From Mariprofundus erugo (lineage in GTDB: Bacteria > Pseudomonadota > Zetaproteobacteria > Mariprofundales > Mariprofundaceae): a DNA stretch of 64,000 bases. The notes below the pieces were generated by a model that did no database searches, had not been told where the DNA came from, and saw only the letters and a list, made by a program, of their open reading frames with translations. How positions within the stretch are numbered: position 1 is the stretch's first letter; each line of letters opens with the position of its first letter. A program made the translations under genes and the position numbers. This document shows positions 43,203-52,742 of the stretch, piece after piece. The stretch lies in assembly GCF_005818865.1 (NCBI RefSeq), contig NZ_VBRY01000009.1, forward strand, positions 1 through 64,000. Reading direction: 5' to 3'.

Positions 43203-46200
43203 ATGGAAAAAATCATCGCTTTTTTCGTCCGCCGTGGCGTACTGGTTAATCTTGTCTCCCTGATGCTGCTCGGCGGCGGCATCTATGCCGGCCTCCATAT
43301 TCAGAGGGAAGCCTTCCCCAGCGTCAATTTTGATGTCATTGCTGTTGCTGCAGGCTATCCGGGAGCAGCCCCGCGTGAGGTTGAAAAACTGCTGGTCACT
43401 CCGATCGAGCGGGAGCTCAAGGGAATCGACGGCATCAATGTCATCCGCTCCACCGCCTATGCCGGCAGCATGCAACTGACTATTGAGGTGGATCCCAACT
43501 TCAGTGATCGCTCCCGCCTGGTTTCCGATATCCAGCAGGCGATCAACCGCGCCGATTTGCCCGCAGACCTGCCTGCCGATCCGATCATCACCGAAGTCAA
43601 ATCCGAACAGGCTCCGATTCTGACCTTCTCCATTTTCGGCGATTTCAGCCCGCTTGAGCTCAAACACCTGAGTGATGCCATTGAGGATGATGTGCGCGGC
43701 ATCAAGGGTGTGGCCAATGTGCTGGTACAGGGGGATCGTAAAGAGGAGATACGCATCGTCCCCGATCCGGTGAAGATGCAACGCCACCGTGTATCGATCA
43801 ACGATATTATCAAGCTGGTACGCGGCTGGAATATCAATGCGCCCGGCGGGCGCCTGAAGTCGGCCGATGGACAGAGTATTATCCGCATCACCGGTGAGTT
43901 CACCTCAGCCGAGGATGCAGGTAATCTGGTGCTCCGCTCCAATGAGCAGGGGCAGGCCCTTTTTCTCAAGGATGTCGCAGACATCAGCGAAACACTCGAA
44001 CGCCCGACCCGCTATGTCGGTGCCCAGGGCGATCCGGCCATTAACATGATCATCCTTAAAAAGGGGGATGCCGATATCATCACCCTCGTCGACCGGGTTC
44101 GCGCGTATCTGGCCACGGTCCCGGCCACCTACGGGGAAAAGGTCAACGTTCGTGTCTATAATGACTTCTCGACCATCACACGCCTGCGCCTGGGCGTACT
44201 GACCAGCAACGGTGCCATCGGCCTGGCCCTGGTGCTGTTGACCCTGCTGCTGTTTCTTCGCCCCGCAGTCGCCTTCACCACCGCCTGGGGACTCCCCATT
44301 ATCTTCTTTTCAGGGCTGCTGCTGCTTTATCTTGCCGGCGTCACCCTCAACCTGCTGGCCATGTTCGGCTTCATTATGGTGCTGGGACTGATGGTCGATG
44401 ATGCCATCATTATCGGTGAAAATGCCACCTATTACATGGAACAGGGCATGAACCCGGAAGAGGCCGCCATCAAGGGAACAACCGAGTTGCTCGGCCCCGT
44501 CACGGCCACCGTACTGACGACAGTGATCGCCTTCCTGCCGTTAATGAATATGGATGGCATTATCGGAAAATTTGTTTTCTCCATTCCTGTTGTGGTGGTC
44601 ACATTGCTGATGTTCTCATGGTTTGAGGCCATCTTTGTACTGCCCAATCACATCCGCGATGTGGCCCGTGCCGGCAAGGCTCCCAAAGAGCGGCGCCTGT
44701 TCATCTGGCTGACCAATATCTACGGCTGGACGCTGGAGAAGGCCGTCAAACTACGTTACCTGACCGTACTGCTGACGCTTGCCGGGCTACTGGGCAGCTT
44801 TGTCCTTGCCTCACATATGAAGTTCCAGCTGTTTCCACCCGGTGCAGAAGCCACATTTTATCTGCGTGTCACCATGCCGACCGGCACCACGCTGGAGCAG
44901 ACCCAGGCGCAGTTGAAGGCACTGGATCGGGAAGTCCGCAAACGTATTGACCCGGCCATCCTTGAAACGACTACCATGGTGGCCGGCGAGAACAGTGCCG
45001 ACCAGCGTGAATCGCTCAAACAGATGGGAGACCGTTTTGGCTTCGTGCGCGTCATTCTGGTTCCGTTTACCGAACGCGATGTATCGGCATTTACCGTCAT
45101 GGATCAGATAGAAAAGGCCATTCCGCCGCTGTTCCCCGACCTCAACATCAGTTTTGCCATGGAAAAGGGCGGTCCGCCGGTCGGACGTGCCCTGCAGGTG
45201 GAGCTGACCGGAACGGATGAGGCCGCCATTACCCGTATTGCCGGACGATTGACGCATATGCTGACCACCGTCAAAGGAGCCTATGCCATTGAGAGCGACC
45301 TTGAACCGGGTGACCCCGAGATGCATATCGTACTTGACCGCAAACTGGCGGCTTATGCCGGTGTGGACCTGGCGACAGCAGCAACCCATATCCGGGCAGC
45401 ATTTGACGGGCTGCGCATCTCTACCCTCAAGCGGGGTAAGGAGGAGGTGGATGTCACCATCCGCTATCCGGAAAAAGCACAGCGTGATGAAGAGACGCTG
45501 ATGCACCTGGAAATACCCAACCTGCGCGGCGGACTGATTCCCCTTTATCGCATTGCCCATATCGAGCGCAGCCCGGGAACAACCAGCATTCGCCACAAGG
45601 ATGGCAACCGTGTCGTCAATGTCTCGGCCGAGGTCGATCACAAACTGCTGACATCAAAAGAGCTTAATGCACTTGTCACCGCAAGACAGGCCGAGTGGCT
45701 CGGCGAAGACAAGGATCGGGTCCATGTCCACCTTGGCGGTGAAGAGGAGCGCAGTCAGGAGTCGGTACGCGGACTGATCTTCAGCTTCGGCTTTGCCCTG
45801 CTGGGCATCTTTGTCATTCTCGCCATCCAGTTTAACCGCATCGGCTATCCGATTCTGGTGATGCTGGCGATTCCGTTCGGGGTGATTGGTATCGTTGCCG
45901 GCTTCTATCTGCACGGTGCCCCGCTCTCATTTATGGCCATGATGGGCTTTGTCGCGCTGACCGGTGTGGTTGTGAATGCATCGCTGGTGATGGCCGTCTT
46001 TATCCAGCGTTTAATTGCCGATGGCGTAGCATGGCGGCAGGCAATCCTTGAAAGTGGCAAACGCCGTCTTCGCGCCGTACTTTTGACAGCCATCACCACC
46101 GTAGTCGGTTTGTTACCGACAGCCTACGGCTGGGGCGGACACGACCCGTTTGTGGCCCCGATGGCACTGGCACTGTCATGGGGTTTAATGTTTTCCACCG

Positions 46201-46283
46201 TGATCACACTTTACTCTGTGCCTGCGGCACTCGGCGTGGCAATGGACTGTAAATATACCGTATTACGGCTGATGAAACGATAA
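43203..46283 (+). CDS. RND-family efflux permease (AcrB/MdtC-like)
   Basis: 1026 aa, the usual RND length: helix 1 at the N-terminus, a large periplasmic loop (about 35-330), helices 2-6 with the proton-relay aspartates in LGLMVDDAIIIGEN near residues 400-410, a second large loop and a final helix block. It lacks the methionine/lysine features I would need to call a heavy-metal exporter, so the substrate class (drug, lipid or other) is open. It forms an operon with the TolC-like gene and no adaptor. Confidence 0.95.
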   Translation: MEKIIAFFVRRGVLVNLVSLMLLGGGIYAGLHIQREAFPSVNFDVIAVAAGYPGAAPREVEKLLVTPIERELKGIDGINVIRSTAYAGSMQLTIEVDPNFSDRSRLVSDIQQAINRADLPADLPADPIITEVKSEQAPILTFSIFGDFSPLELKHLSDAIEDDVRGIKGVANVLVQGDRKEEIRIVPDPVKMQRHRVSINDIIKLVRGWNINAPGGRLKSADGQSIIRITGEFTSAEDAGNLVLRSNEQGQALFLKDVADISETLERPTRYVGAQGDPAINMIILKKGDADIITLVDRVRAYLATVPATYGEKVNVRVYNDFSTITRLRLGVLTSNGAIGLALVLLTLLLFLRPAVAFTTAWGLPIIFFSGLLLLYLAGVTLNLLAMFGFIMVLGLMVDDAIIIGENATYYMEQGMNPEEAAIKGTTELLGPVTATVLTTVIAFLPLMNMDGIIGKFVFSIPVVVVTLLMFSWFEAIFVLPNHIRDVARAGKAPKERRLFIWLTNIYGWTLEKAVKLRYLTVLLTLAGLLGSFVLASHMKFQLFPPGAEATFYLRVTMPTGTTLEQTQAQLKALDREVRKRIDPAILETTTMVAGENSADQRESLKQMGDRFGFVRVILVPFTERDVSAFTVMDQIEKAIPPLFPDLNISFAMEKGGPPVGRALQVELTGTDEAAITRIAGRLTHMLTTVKGAYAIESDLEPGDPEMHIVLDRKLAAYAGVDLATAATHIRAAFDGLRISTLKRGKEEVDVTIRYPEKAQRDEETLMHLEIPNLRGGLIPLYRIAHIERSPGTTSIRHKDGNRVVNVSAEVDHKLLTSKELNALVTARQAEWLGEDKDRVHVHLGGEEERSQESVRGLIFSFGFALLGIFVILAIQFNRIGYPILVMLAIPFGVIGIVAGFYLHGAPLSFMAMMGFVALTGVVVNASLVMAVFIQRLIADGVAWRQAILESGKRRLRAVLLTAITTVVGLLPTAYGWGGHDPFVAPMALALSWGLMFSTVITLYSVPAALGVAMDCKYTVLRLMKR

Positions 46284-46423
46284 TCCGCGCGGTACGGGAT
46301 CCTGAATTTTTTTTCATGTGCCGTTCATAAGCTCATCACTGAATCAGCCTAACGTTGCGCCTGTCTGGTGCCCCTCCTTCTCCTCCCTCCCTCCTCCCCA
46401 ATGGGCATCGGGCAGTCTTCCTG
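46284..46423. other. non-coding stretch after the RND gene
   Basis: Pyrimidine-rich (CTCCTTCTCCTCCCTCCCTCCTCCCC near 46374-46399) and without ORF support. It forms the 3' end of the TolC/RND transcript up to the terminator at 46424. I see nothing else in it. Confidence 0.5.
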
Positions 46424-46456
46424 ACAAAGGCCTCGCAATGCGAGGCCTTTGTTTTT
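46424..46456 (+). terminator. Rho-independent terminator of the TolC/RND operon
   Basis: CAAAGGCCTCGC-AAT-GCGAGGCCTTTG is followed by TTTTTT, a strong terminator 140 bp past the stop. Confidence 0.93.
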
Positions 46457-46573
46457 TCTGCGGAACCATTTTCTGCCGCACACCGCCCTTTCACTACCCG
46501 GATGCCACCGCTCTTGTGATCAGGCGCACTGTTTCATCACACCGGCTCCACCAGCATCACGACTTACAGTACA

Positions 46574-46593
46574 GCAATTGAAAATTCAATTGC
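46574..46593 (+). promoter_or_regulatory. inverted repeat, candidate enhancer-binding site
   Basis: GCAATTGA-AAAT-TCAATTGC is a perfect 8-bp inverted repeat 20 bp upstream of the sigma-54 promoter element at 46614. Enhancer-binding activators of sigma-54 recognise such dyads, though usually 80-150 bp upstream. The short distance is odd, so it may instead bind a repressor. Confidence 0.55.
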
Positions 46594-46613
46594 CCGCGAT
46601 AAACAGCGATAGA

Positions 46614-46629
46614 TGGCATATAAGTTGCT
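46614..46629 (+). promoter_or_regulatory. sigma-54 (RpoN) promoter
   Basis: TGGCAT-ATAAG-TTGCT matches the -24/-12 consensus TGGCA[CT]-N5-TTGC[AT], with the GG and GC doublets exactly 12 bases apart. Transcription would start near 46640, then AAGGAGG at 46656 and the ATG at 46668 follow. Confidence 0.8.
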
Positions 46630-46667
46630 GTTATTTTTTATACAGCATGTACTGCAAGGAGGATGAC

Positions 46668-46931
46668 ATGGCCGCATATCTGAAACTGGAAGAATCCATG
46701 GGCACTGATGACATCCCTTTATTGCAGGATCTGATGGGCGTCTCACTGCTGGCACTGCTGCTCAGCCCATGGGCCGCGATCGGACTGTTGCTGACAGCCC
46801 TGGAATCACCGGTGATGACCCCGGGACTTTCGATTGCCTCTTCACTGCTGCTGTTGATTGCTCTGCCGAAAGCCGTGCAACTGGTCGCCCCTGCACAGGC
46901 AGAGACCCGCCTCACCCGCCCTGCGGAATAA
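46668..46931 (+). CDS. 87-aa two-helix membrane protein under a sigma-54 promoter
   Basis: 87 aa: a short acidic N-terminus, two long hydrophobic segments (about residues 22-43 and 47-70) and a polar tail. AAGGAGG stands 5 bases before the ATG at 46668. Its RpoN promoter and its own terminator make it a stand-alone, tightly regulated gene. No family is recognised. A role in envelope stress or surface signalling would fit RpoN control but is inference. Confidence 0.78.
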   Translation: MAAYLKLEESMGTDDIPLLQDLMGVSLLALLLSPWAAIGLLLTALESPVMTPGLSIASSLLLLIALPKAVQLVAPAQAETRLTRPAE

Positions 46932-46983
46932 TACCCCCTCTATCCGGTCACATCTCCCCCCCTCCCTGATGTACCGGATAAGC

Positions 46984-47010
46984 AAAAGGCCCTGCAATGC
47001 AGGGCCTTTT
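46984..47010. terminator. bidirectional terminator between the orphan gene and the antiporter
   Basis: AAAAGGCCCTGC-AAT-GCAGGGCCTTTT. It is flanked by A on one side and T on the other, so it can serve both the plus-strand orphan gene and the minus-strand antiporter gene. Confidence 0.88.
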
Positions 47011-47047
47011 CAGTTTCAGCAGCGGGCGAAAGCTGGCGCCCACCGGA

Positions 47048-48436
47048 TCAGTGATGTGCCCCCTCCTCAGCCACCTCGCGTGCAAAGGACTCTTTGTTGA
47101 CCGCAATCAGCACCAGAAGAATGCCGGAGTAGATAAATGTGGAAAGCATAATGACTCCGACAACCACCGCCTTAAACATCTCCAGATGTTCAAAGCTGGC
47201 CGGGATCATCATCAGCATGACGACAGACAGGCCGCCCTTGATACCGGCAAAGGTGAGCACGCCCCACCAGCGGAAGTTTACATTGGTCATATGTGTGGTT
47301 TGATTGGTGATAATAGCGAACTTGGCCATCATCAGGGCACGGATAATCGTCGTCGCCACAAACATGGCAATAATCTCCGTCTTGTATTGCCAGAGCATTG
47401 AAAGATTGATGATTTCTGCCATAGCCACAAACAGTATCGTATTGGCGACCAGGGCCAGCAGCTTCACATCCTCTTTGGTGCGCAGGTGACGATCACGCTC
47501 CTCCATGGAGATGCGAATACGACCAAGCGCATACGCAATCACATTACGGGAGCTATCGACGCTTTGTGCCTCCTGCTGAATACGCTCCTGATTGCGATCA
47601 AGACGCGCCTCATCCGCCTCAATGCTGCGCGTCATCAGATGATGAATCGTAATCGTTGCAAAAATACAGCTGAGAATTCCCGACAGGTGCATATGGCTGT
47701 GAGCTCCGAACAGGTTCAGCAAGGTATAAAAATGTTCGGACAACTCGAATGCACCATAGCCGGTGGTAATCAACAACATCATTTCAGCAATACGGTTTTC
47801 CGTTGTTTTCAGTGCAGCCAGACCGATCAGACCGATCACAAAACCGAACAGAGCCGAACCGAACACCACCATCAGGCTTGTTTCAGTCACATAGGTAGCC
47901 GTAATGTCACCACCATCCAGGGCATAAAGGCCGACAAAGACAAAGACAATCAACGCCGTAGCGTCATTAAACAGACTCTCACCCTCGGCCAGTATCTTGA
48001 GTTTGTGAGGCAGATCGAATTTCGCAAAGATACTGACAACCGAGACCGGATCGGTTGCCAATACCATGGCAAACAACACAATAATTGCTGCGACCGAAAG
48101 GTGGTACTGGCCGAAAAACCAGTCGGCAGTAAAAATGGCCAGAACCACTGACAGAGCCACAGCCACCACAGCCAGATAAAACAGACTCAGGGCATGCTCT
48201 TTCAGATCCGCCAGCTTCAGTTCAAGCGAATCAGCAATCAGCAGCACCGGCAGCAGAAATACGACAAGCTCGGCAAAATGCTCCATATCCCCGGTCAATA
48301 ACGGGGTCTGCTGAAACAGATAGTGCGTCAGAAATGACAATCCGATCAGACCCAGCGGGGAGGGGATACTTAACTTATCCTCCAGCTGCAGGGCCACATA
48401 AAGTATGATGGATATAACCAGTAATGTCGTAATCAT
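47048..48436 (-). CDS. Na+/H+ antiporter, CPA1/NhaP type
   Basis: 462 aa with about 12 helices and a polar linker near residues 270-310. The ion-site helix has the FNDATALIVF pattern near residue 158 (ND motif of CPA1 antiporters), and DPVSVVSIFAKF near 131 fits the other half of the site. The start at 48436 follows GGGGGGAG; an upstream extension of 27 codons lacks similarity. It keeps sodium, proton or potassium balance at the inner membrane, fitting a marine organism. Confidence 0.9.
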   Translation of the reverse strand: MITTLLVISIILYVALQLEDKLSIPSPLGLIGLSFLTHYLFQQTPLLTGDMEHFAELVVFLLPVLLIADSLELKLADLKEHALSLFYLAVVAVALSVVLAIFTADWFFGQYHLSVAAIIVLFAMVLATDPVSVVSIFAKFDLPHKLKILAEGESLFNDATALIVFVFVGLYALDGGDITATYVTETSLMVVFGSALFGFVIGLIGLAALKTTENRIAEMMLLITTGYGAFELSEHFYTLLNLFGAHSHMHLSGILSCIFATITIHHLMTRSIEADEARLDRNQERIQQEAQSVDSSRNVIAYALGRIRISMEERDRHLRTKEDVKLLALVANTILFVAMAEIINLSMLWQYKTEIIAMFVATTIIRALMMAKFAIITNQTTHMTNVNFRWWGVLTFAGIKGGLSVVMLMMIPASFEHLEMFKAVVVGVIMLSTFIYSGILLVLIAVNKESFAREVAEEGAHH

Positions 48437-48555
48437 CAAATAACTCCCCCCGGGTAACGGCAGCATCGTGCGGCATACCGAAACCGACAGATTGCTGCCG
48501 GCCACTTCTTCAAGCAAATGTTACGCCAACCACCCGCGTAAACCACCGCGACAGA

Positions 48556-48606
48556 TAAAAAAAAGAGCCCCCGTACGGTACTGATAGCAGCACCGTACGG
48601 AGACTC
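48556..48606 (-). terminator. Rho-independent terminator after the cyclic-nucleotide-binding gene
   Basis: On the minus strand GAGTCTCCGTACGGTGC and GTACCGTACGGGGGCTC form a long imperfect stem, followed by eight T. It lies 40 bp beyond the stop at 48647. Confidence 0.9.
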
Positions 48607-48646
48607 ATTATCTCTCCTCAACACAGGCCGTCAGCCCATGCGGATG

Positions 48647-49117
48647 TTACTTATGGCTACCCGACATAAAGGACATCATCTTGACCTGATCCGCCTTGAG
48701 CTTGCGAATCATACTGGACTCATACAGCAGCATATAGGTAAAGAGTGCAAACACCAGCTCATGGCTTGTCTGCATCAGGCGGGCAAAGCCATCGCGATTC
48801 ATCATGTAAACCACACTGTCTTTGGATGCCACCACCGTAGCCGTAGCCAGCTCACCGGACAAAAAGGTGACCTCTCCGATCATCGCGCCCTCGCCGAGGC
48901 CGGTCAGCAACTGCTCCTGCCCGTCAATCTGCTGAAAAATATCAACAGCACCGGAACGCACGAGATAAAGGACCCCGCCTTTCTCTCCTTCCCTGACAAT
49001 GGTTTCACCCTTGGCTACAGCGGCCACAGTGACCACGCCCTGCAGTTGCGAGCGCTGCTCTTCGGTCAATGCTGTTTTAATAACATTCTGTTCGATCCAT
49101 GCGACTTCTATATCCAC
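48647..49117 (-). CDS. cyclic nucleotide-binding domain protein
   Basis: 156 aa consisting almost wholly of a CRP-type beta-barrel: VAKGETIVREGEKGG near residues 34-48, GEGAMIGEVTFLSGELATATV near 77-97, then a helix that ends the protein. There is no DNA-binding helix-turn-helix, so it is probably a stand-alone sensor or adaptor and not a transcription factor. The start is the GTG at 49117, with GGAGGG just before it; the longer reading to 49210 is not supported by a ribosome site. Confidence 0.85.
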   Translation of the reverse strand: MDIEVAWIEQNVIKTALTEEQRSQLQGVVTVAAVAKGETIVREGEKGGVLYLVRSGAVDIFQQIDGQEQLLTGLGEGAMIGEVTFLSGELATATVVASKDSVVYMMNRDGFARLMQTSHELVFALFTYMLLYESSMIRKLKADQVKMMSFMSGSHK

Positions 49118-49298
49118 ATGCCCTCCGATCATATACACGATGATTGCATGGCAATGACTTCCATGCGATTTAAATTTATTGAGCTTGCAGCCTATCGGCA
49201 GAATTCGCACAAGTCCACGCGTGCATTCTTCATCTATTTACATACAAACGCACAACAGCAGACTGGTATAACCCCTCTGTTCCTGCTGCAATACGGCG

Positions 49299-50504
49299 AT
49301 GCAGGCAGATTCCCCGTTCATGACAGGCAGCAGTGACAAGTGGCGACAACATCTGACCCTGATGCTGCCAGCAGCCAGCCCCGGATGTATATGGGTGCAT
49401 GCCTGCTCGGTCGGTGAGGTCGGCTCAGTTGCACCGCTGATCAGATCACTGCTTGATCAGGGCCATACGATTCACCTGAGCGTGGTCACCGCGACCGGCT
49501 TCGCTCATGCCCGGCGCCTGCTTGGAGAACGCATCTCCCTCTCCTTTCTGCCCTGGGACCTGCCGGGAACGATGCGACGTTTTGTCGATGCCCTGCAGCC
49601 CTCCCTGCTCCTGCTGGCTGAGACCGAGTTCTGGCCGGGCATGCTTGCCGCCTGCCGGCGGAACAGCATCGCGGTGATCGGCATCAACACCCGCATCTCC
49701 GACCGCTCCTTTCCCCGTTACAGGGCATCACGCCGCCTGTGGGCGCGCTGGCTTGCCCCCGTATCACTGTTTCTGGCCCAAAGCACAGTGGATGCAGAGA
49801 GACTGGCGGCCATGGGTGTTCCGGCATCACGCATCAAGGCCTGTGGTAATCTGAAATATGCCATTACGGCCCCTGATATCGACAGTGCCGCCCTGCGCAA
49901 CAGGCTCGACAGCACCGGCAAACGTCCCATTCTGCTGATTGCCAGCACCCATCAGGGTGAGGACCGGCGCATGCTCGATATGTGGCCGCAATGGCATGCC
50001 AGCTGCCCTGAACTGCTGACCCTGATTGTCCCCCGCCACCCGGAACGCTTTGATGATGTTGCAGAACTGATCCGCTCACGCGGACTGACCCTCTCGCGCT
50101 GGTCGGAAGGAGAAGCCAAACCGGGCAGCCACATCATCCTGATCGATGCCATGGGGATCCTTGGTGGTCTCTACACCATCGCTGATATCGTCTTCATTGC
50201 CGGAAGCATCGAACCCGTTGGCGGCCATAATCCGCTTGAAGCGGCCATCTGCGGTCGCGGGGTGGTGACAGGCCCCTATATCCAGAATTTCCGGGCGATT
50301 ATGGATGAGATGCAGCAGGCCAACGGAGCCATTGTCTGCAGCAATGACCATGAGGTGGAGCAGGCCATTACACAGTTGCTCAATCACCCCGATGAGCTGC
50401 GCCGGCTTCATGGCCATGCCACCGTATTCATGCAGGAAAAAGGCCACCCTCTTGAACAGATGCTAAGTGAAATAGCGCCTTATCTGCCCTCCCCCAAACG
50501 CTGA
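49299..50504 (+). CDS. waaA: 3-deoxy-D-manno-octulosonic acid transferase, lacking the N-terminal anchor
   Basis: Adds Kdo to lipid A in lipopolysaccharide synthesis, at the inner face of the inner membrane. The 401-aa protein has the GT-B glycosyltransferase features: VHACSVGEVGSVAPL near residue 33-47, LAETEFWPGM near 107, LIASTHQGED near 212 and GGHNPLEAA near 307-315. Typical WaaA is about 425 aa and starts with a hydrophobic anchor followed by a basic ERFG stretch; here the open frame begins after a TAA 30 bases upstream of the ATG, so anchor and ERFG segment are absent. An ATG at 49320 is also possible. Confidence 0.9.
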   Translation: MQADSPFMTGSSDKWRQHLTLMLPAASPGCIWVHACSVGEVGSVAPLIRSLLDQGHTIHLSVVTATGFAHARRLLGERISLSFLPWDLPGTMRRFVDALQPSLLLLAETEFWPGMLAACRRNSIAVIGINTRISDRSFPRYRASRRLWARWLAPVSLFLAQSTVDAERLAAMGVPASRIKACGNLKYAITAPDIDSAALRNRLDSTGKRPILLIASTHQGEDRRMLDMWPQWHASCPELLTLIVPRHPERFDDVAELIRSRGLTLSRWSEGEAKPGSHIILIDAMGILGGLYTIADIVFIAGSIEPVGGHNPLEAAICGRGVVTGPYIQNFRAIMDEMQQANGAIVCSNDHEVEQAITQLLNHPDELRRLHGHATVFMQEKGHPLEQMLSEIAPYLPSPKR

Positions 50505-50560
50505 CAGATCATACCCACAGCACAGCCATCACCGGCATCCGCCAGGCACATGCAGGAAAT

Positions 50561-50589
50561 AAAAAAACCGCCATGACGGCGGTTTTTTT
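50561..50589. terminator. bidirectional terminator between waaA and ppiD
   Basis: ACCGCC-ATGAC-GGCGGT is flanked by seven A on the left and seven T on the right, so it can end both convergent transcripts. Confidence 0.92.
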
Positions 50590-50610
50590 ATCGGTCGCGG
50601 AGGCACTCTC

Positions 50611-52521
50611 CTACTTGAAGCGATCAAGCTCCTGCGCATTCACATGAATTTCGTAGTGATCCCGTACGGATGCCAGCCAGCGGGCAAAACGGGCAGAACC
50701 CTTGCTCTTGGCCACTTCATCGCGAATACGTAAAGCCTGTTTGTTATATTCGTCTTCGGAAGCAGGAATCACCTGCTGAACATGCACAGCGGCAAAGCCC
50801 TGAGGAATGCGGACCGCTTTCTCTACCCACGCATCCGCCCCTACGGCAAAAGAGGCCTGCAACAGTGACTGGGTCAGCCATGAGGCACTATCGCCCTGCC
50901 CGCTGCTGCGCAGAGGCTTGGAAATATACTTCGCCTGCCCATAGGCCTGAGCCAGCTCATCCAGTGACTTGCCACTGCTCTTGCGAATTTCATCGGCAAT
51001 GTCACGCGCCCGGTTGGCAGCGGCATCCAGACGTGCATCGGTCATCACACGACGAGCCACACTCTCATATGGCAACACATCAGGCTCTGTCCGCTCAACC
51101 ACATCAAGGGCGACATAACGGCCGTCACGTGTTTCGATAATTTCCACCGCCTGCCCTGGCAGGGTGGAAAATGCCTTGGCTGCAATCTCGGGATCCGCCA
51201 GCAACGGATCATCCTGCGCCTCTTCCTGACTGACTGACTTGGAGGTGACCAGCTTCATGTTCAGGCTGTTGGCAGCAGACTTGAGCGAACCCTCCATACC
51301 AATCGCCTCATCCAGATCCTGAGACAGCTTGTACGCCTCCTCATTGGAGCGGGACTTGAGCAGCTCAAGCCTGAGAGAGTCCTTCACCTCATCAAATACA
51401 GCCTCATGCGCAGGGCGAATATCATCCAGACGAATCAGGTGGTAGCCGAATGGTGTTTCAACCACATCGCTGACCGTACCTTTATCCATGCTGAATACCG
51501 CATCGTTGAAGGCGGCCACCATCGCCCCTTCCTTGAACCAGCCAAGATCACCACCTTCAGAGGCGGAACTGTCCTCGGATACCGCTTTGGCAACGGCTGA
51601 AAAATCCTCACCCGCCTTGATTCTGGCCTGAGCAGCTTCAATTTTCTTGCGTGCAGCCGCACGCTGGACATCGGTCGCATCGCTGGCGACCTTGATCAGG
51701 ATATGACGCGCCTTGCGCTCTTCCGGCTGGGCCAGATCCGCCTTGCGCTCCTCAAATGCCTTTTGCAAATCGGCATCGTCCACCTTGATATCTTCGGCCA
51801 GACGGCGCGGATCAATCACCACAGCTTCCGCCTTGATACGCAGCGGTGAGCGATAATCCTGCTTGTGCGCCTCATACCAGCTCTTCGCCTGCGCTTCATC
51901 GACACTGACCTTGTCCAGCTGCGTGGCCGGATCGACCACAATGGCTGCCAGAACACGCTGCTCATAAGCCTGATTAAAGCGCTCACGGATCTCTGCCTCA
52001 CTGACCGGGACAGAGTCGACAATCGCCCGCTGCAACGCATCGACCATAATATTCAGACGCAGGTCATTTTCATAATCCTGAGCCGAGCTGAATCCCATAT
52101 TGCGGGTCAGAATATGATAGCGCTGCACATCAAAACCGCTGGCTGACTGAAAATTCGGATCACTGTGTACGGTCGCCAGTACAACCGCCTCGGGCGCAGC
52201 CAGCCCAAGCTTGTGAGCCTGATCAAGCATAATACGACGATTGATCAGTGTCTGCAGGGTTGAGCTCTTCACCCCGATAGAGGCCATCAGCTCACTGGAG
52301 TACTGCTTGCCAAGCATCGCCCGGTAGGCATTCAGCTGACGCTCATAGGCCTGACTGAATTCAGCAGCGCTGACCGGCTTGCCATCGACAGTTGCAATCG
52401 GCTCAATTTTACCACCAAGGAAATAATCACCAACGCCCCACAGCACAAACGACAGTGCAATACCGCCGAGTATGAGTTTAGCCATCCATGATTGTGCGTG
52501 GTTACGCATCGATTCGAGCAT
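50611..52521 (-). CDS. ppiD: periplasmic folding chaperone PpiD
   Basis: A membrane-anchored SurA-like chaperone with a parvulin-type domain, acting on proteins leaving the Sec translocon. The 636-aa protein has one helix (about residues 14-36), a SurA_N-like domain (about 45-190), a parvulin domain (about 267-360, with RHILIKVASD, SEGGDLGWF and PFGYHLIRLDD), and a long C-terminal domain. Length is normal. GGGGGC precedes the ATG. It is transcribed alone. Confidence 0.94.
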   Translation of the reverse strand: MLESMRNHAQSWMAKLILGGIALSFVLWGVGDYFLGGKIEPIATVDGKPVSAAEFSQAYERQLNAYRAMLGKQYSSELMASIGVKSSTLQTLINRRIMLDQAHKLGLAAPEAVVLATVHSDPNFQSASGFDVQRYHILTRNMGFSSAQDYENDLRLNIMVDALQRAIVDSVPVSEAEIRERFNQAYEQRVLAAIVVDPATQLDKVSVDEAQAKSWYEAHKQDYRSPLRIKAEAVVIDPRRLAEDIKVDDADLQKAFEERKADLAQPEERKARHILIKVASDATDVQRAAARKKIEAAQARIKAGEDFSAVAKAVSEDSSASEGGDLGWFKEGAMVAAFNDAVFSMDKGTVSDVVETPFGYHLIRLDDIRPAHEAVFDEVKDSLRLELLKSRSNEEAYKLSQDLDEAIGMEGSLKSAANSLNMKLVTSKSVSQEEAQDDPLLADPEIAAKAFSTLPGQAVEIIETRDGRYVALDVVERTEPDVLPYESVARRVMTDARLDAAANRARDIADEIRKSSGKSLDELAQAYGQAKYISKPLRSSGQGDSASWLTQSLLQASFAVGADAWVEKAVRIPQGFAAVHVQQVIPASEDEYNKQALRIRDEVAKSKGSARFARWLASVRDHYEIHVNAQELDRFK

Positions 52522-52742
52522 GATTGCCCCCGGGAATTAAGCGAGGAGTGCCGGTTAAGCCTTGCAAAACCTCTGATTTTCGGAATCCGGCACGCTACCC
52601 AAGCAAGCCAGTCAGAGCAACGGGGGCGACCTGATTGCAGCCACCTCCCCCCATTCGGCCAGCACAATCATGACCGATGTCACAGACATGCAATAAGCGG
52701 CACCTATGATTTCCTCCAATGCAGGACGGAGGACTCACACTT

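Noticed and set aside
46318-46581. Small plus-strand open frame after the RND gene
   Set aside because: It spans the operon terminator at 46424-46456, lacks a ribosome site and has a low-complexity peptide.
48638-49336. Plus-strand open frame over the cyclic-nucleotide-binding gene and into waaA
   Set aside because: It is antisense to a clear CRP-type domain and is out of frame with waaA, and its peptide shows no anchor or waaA N-terminus.
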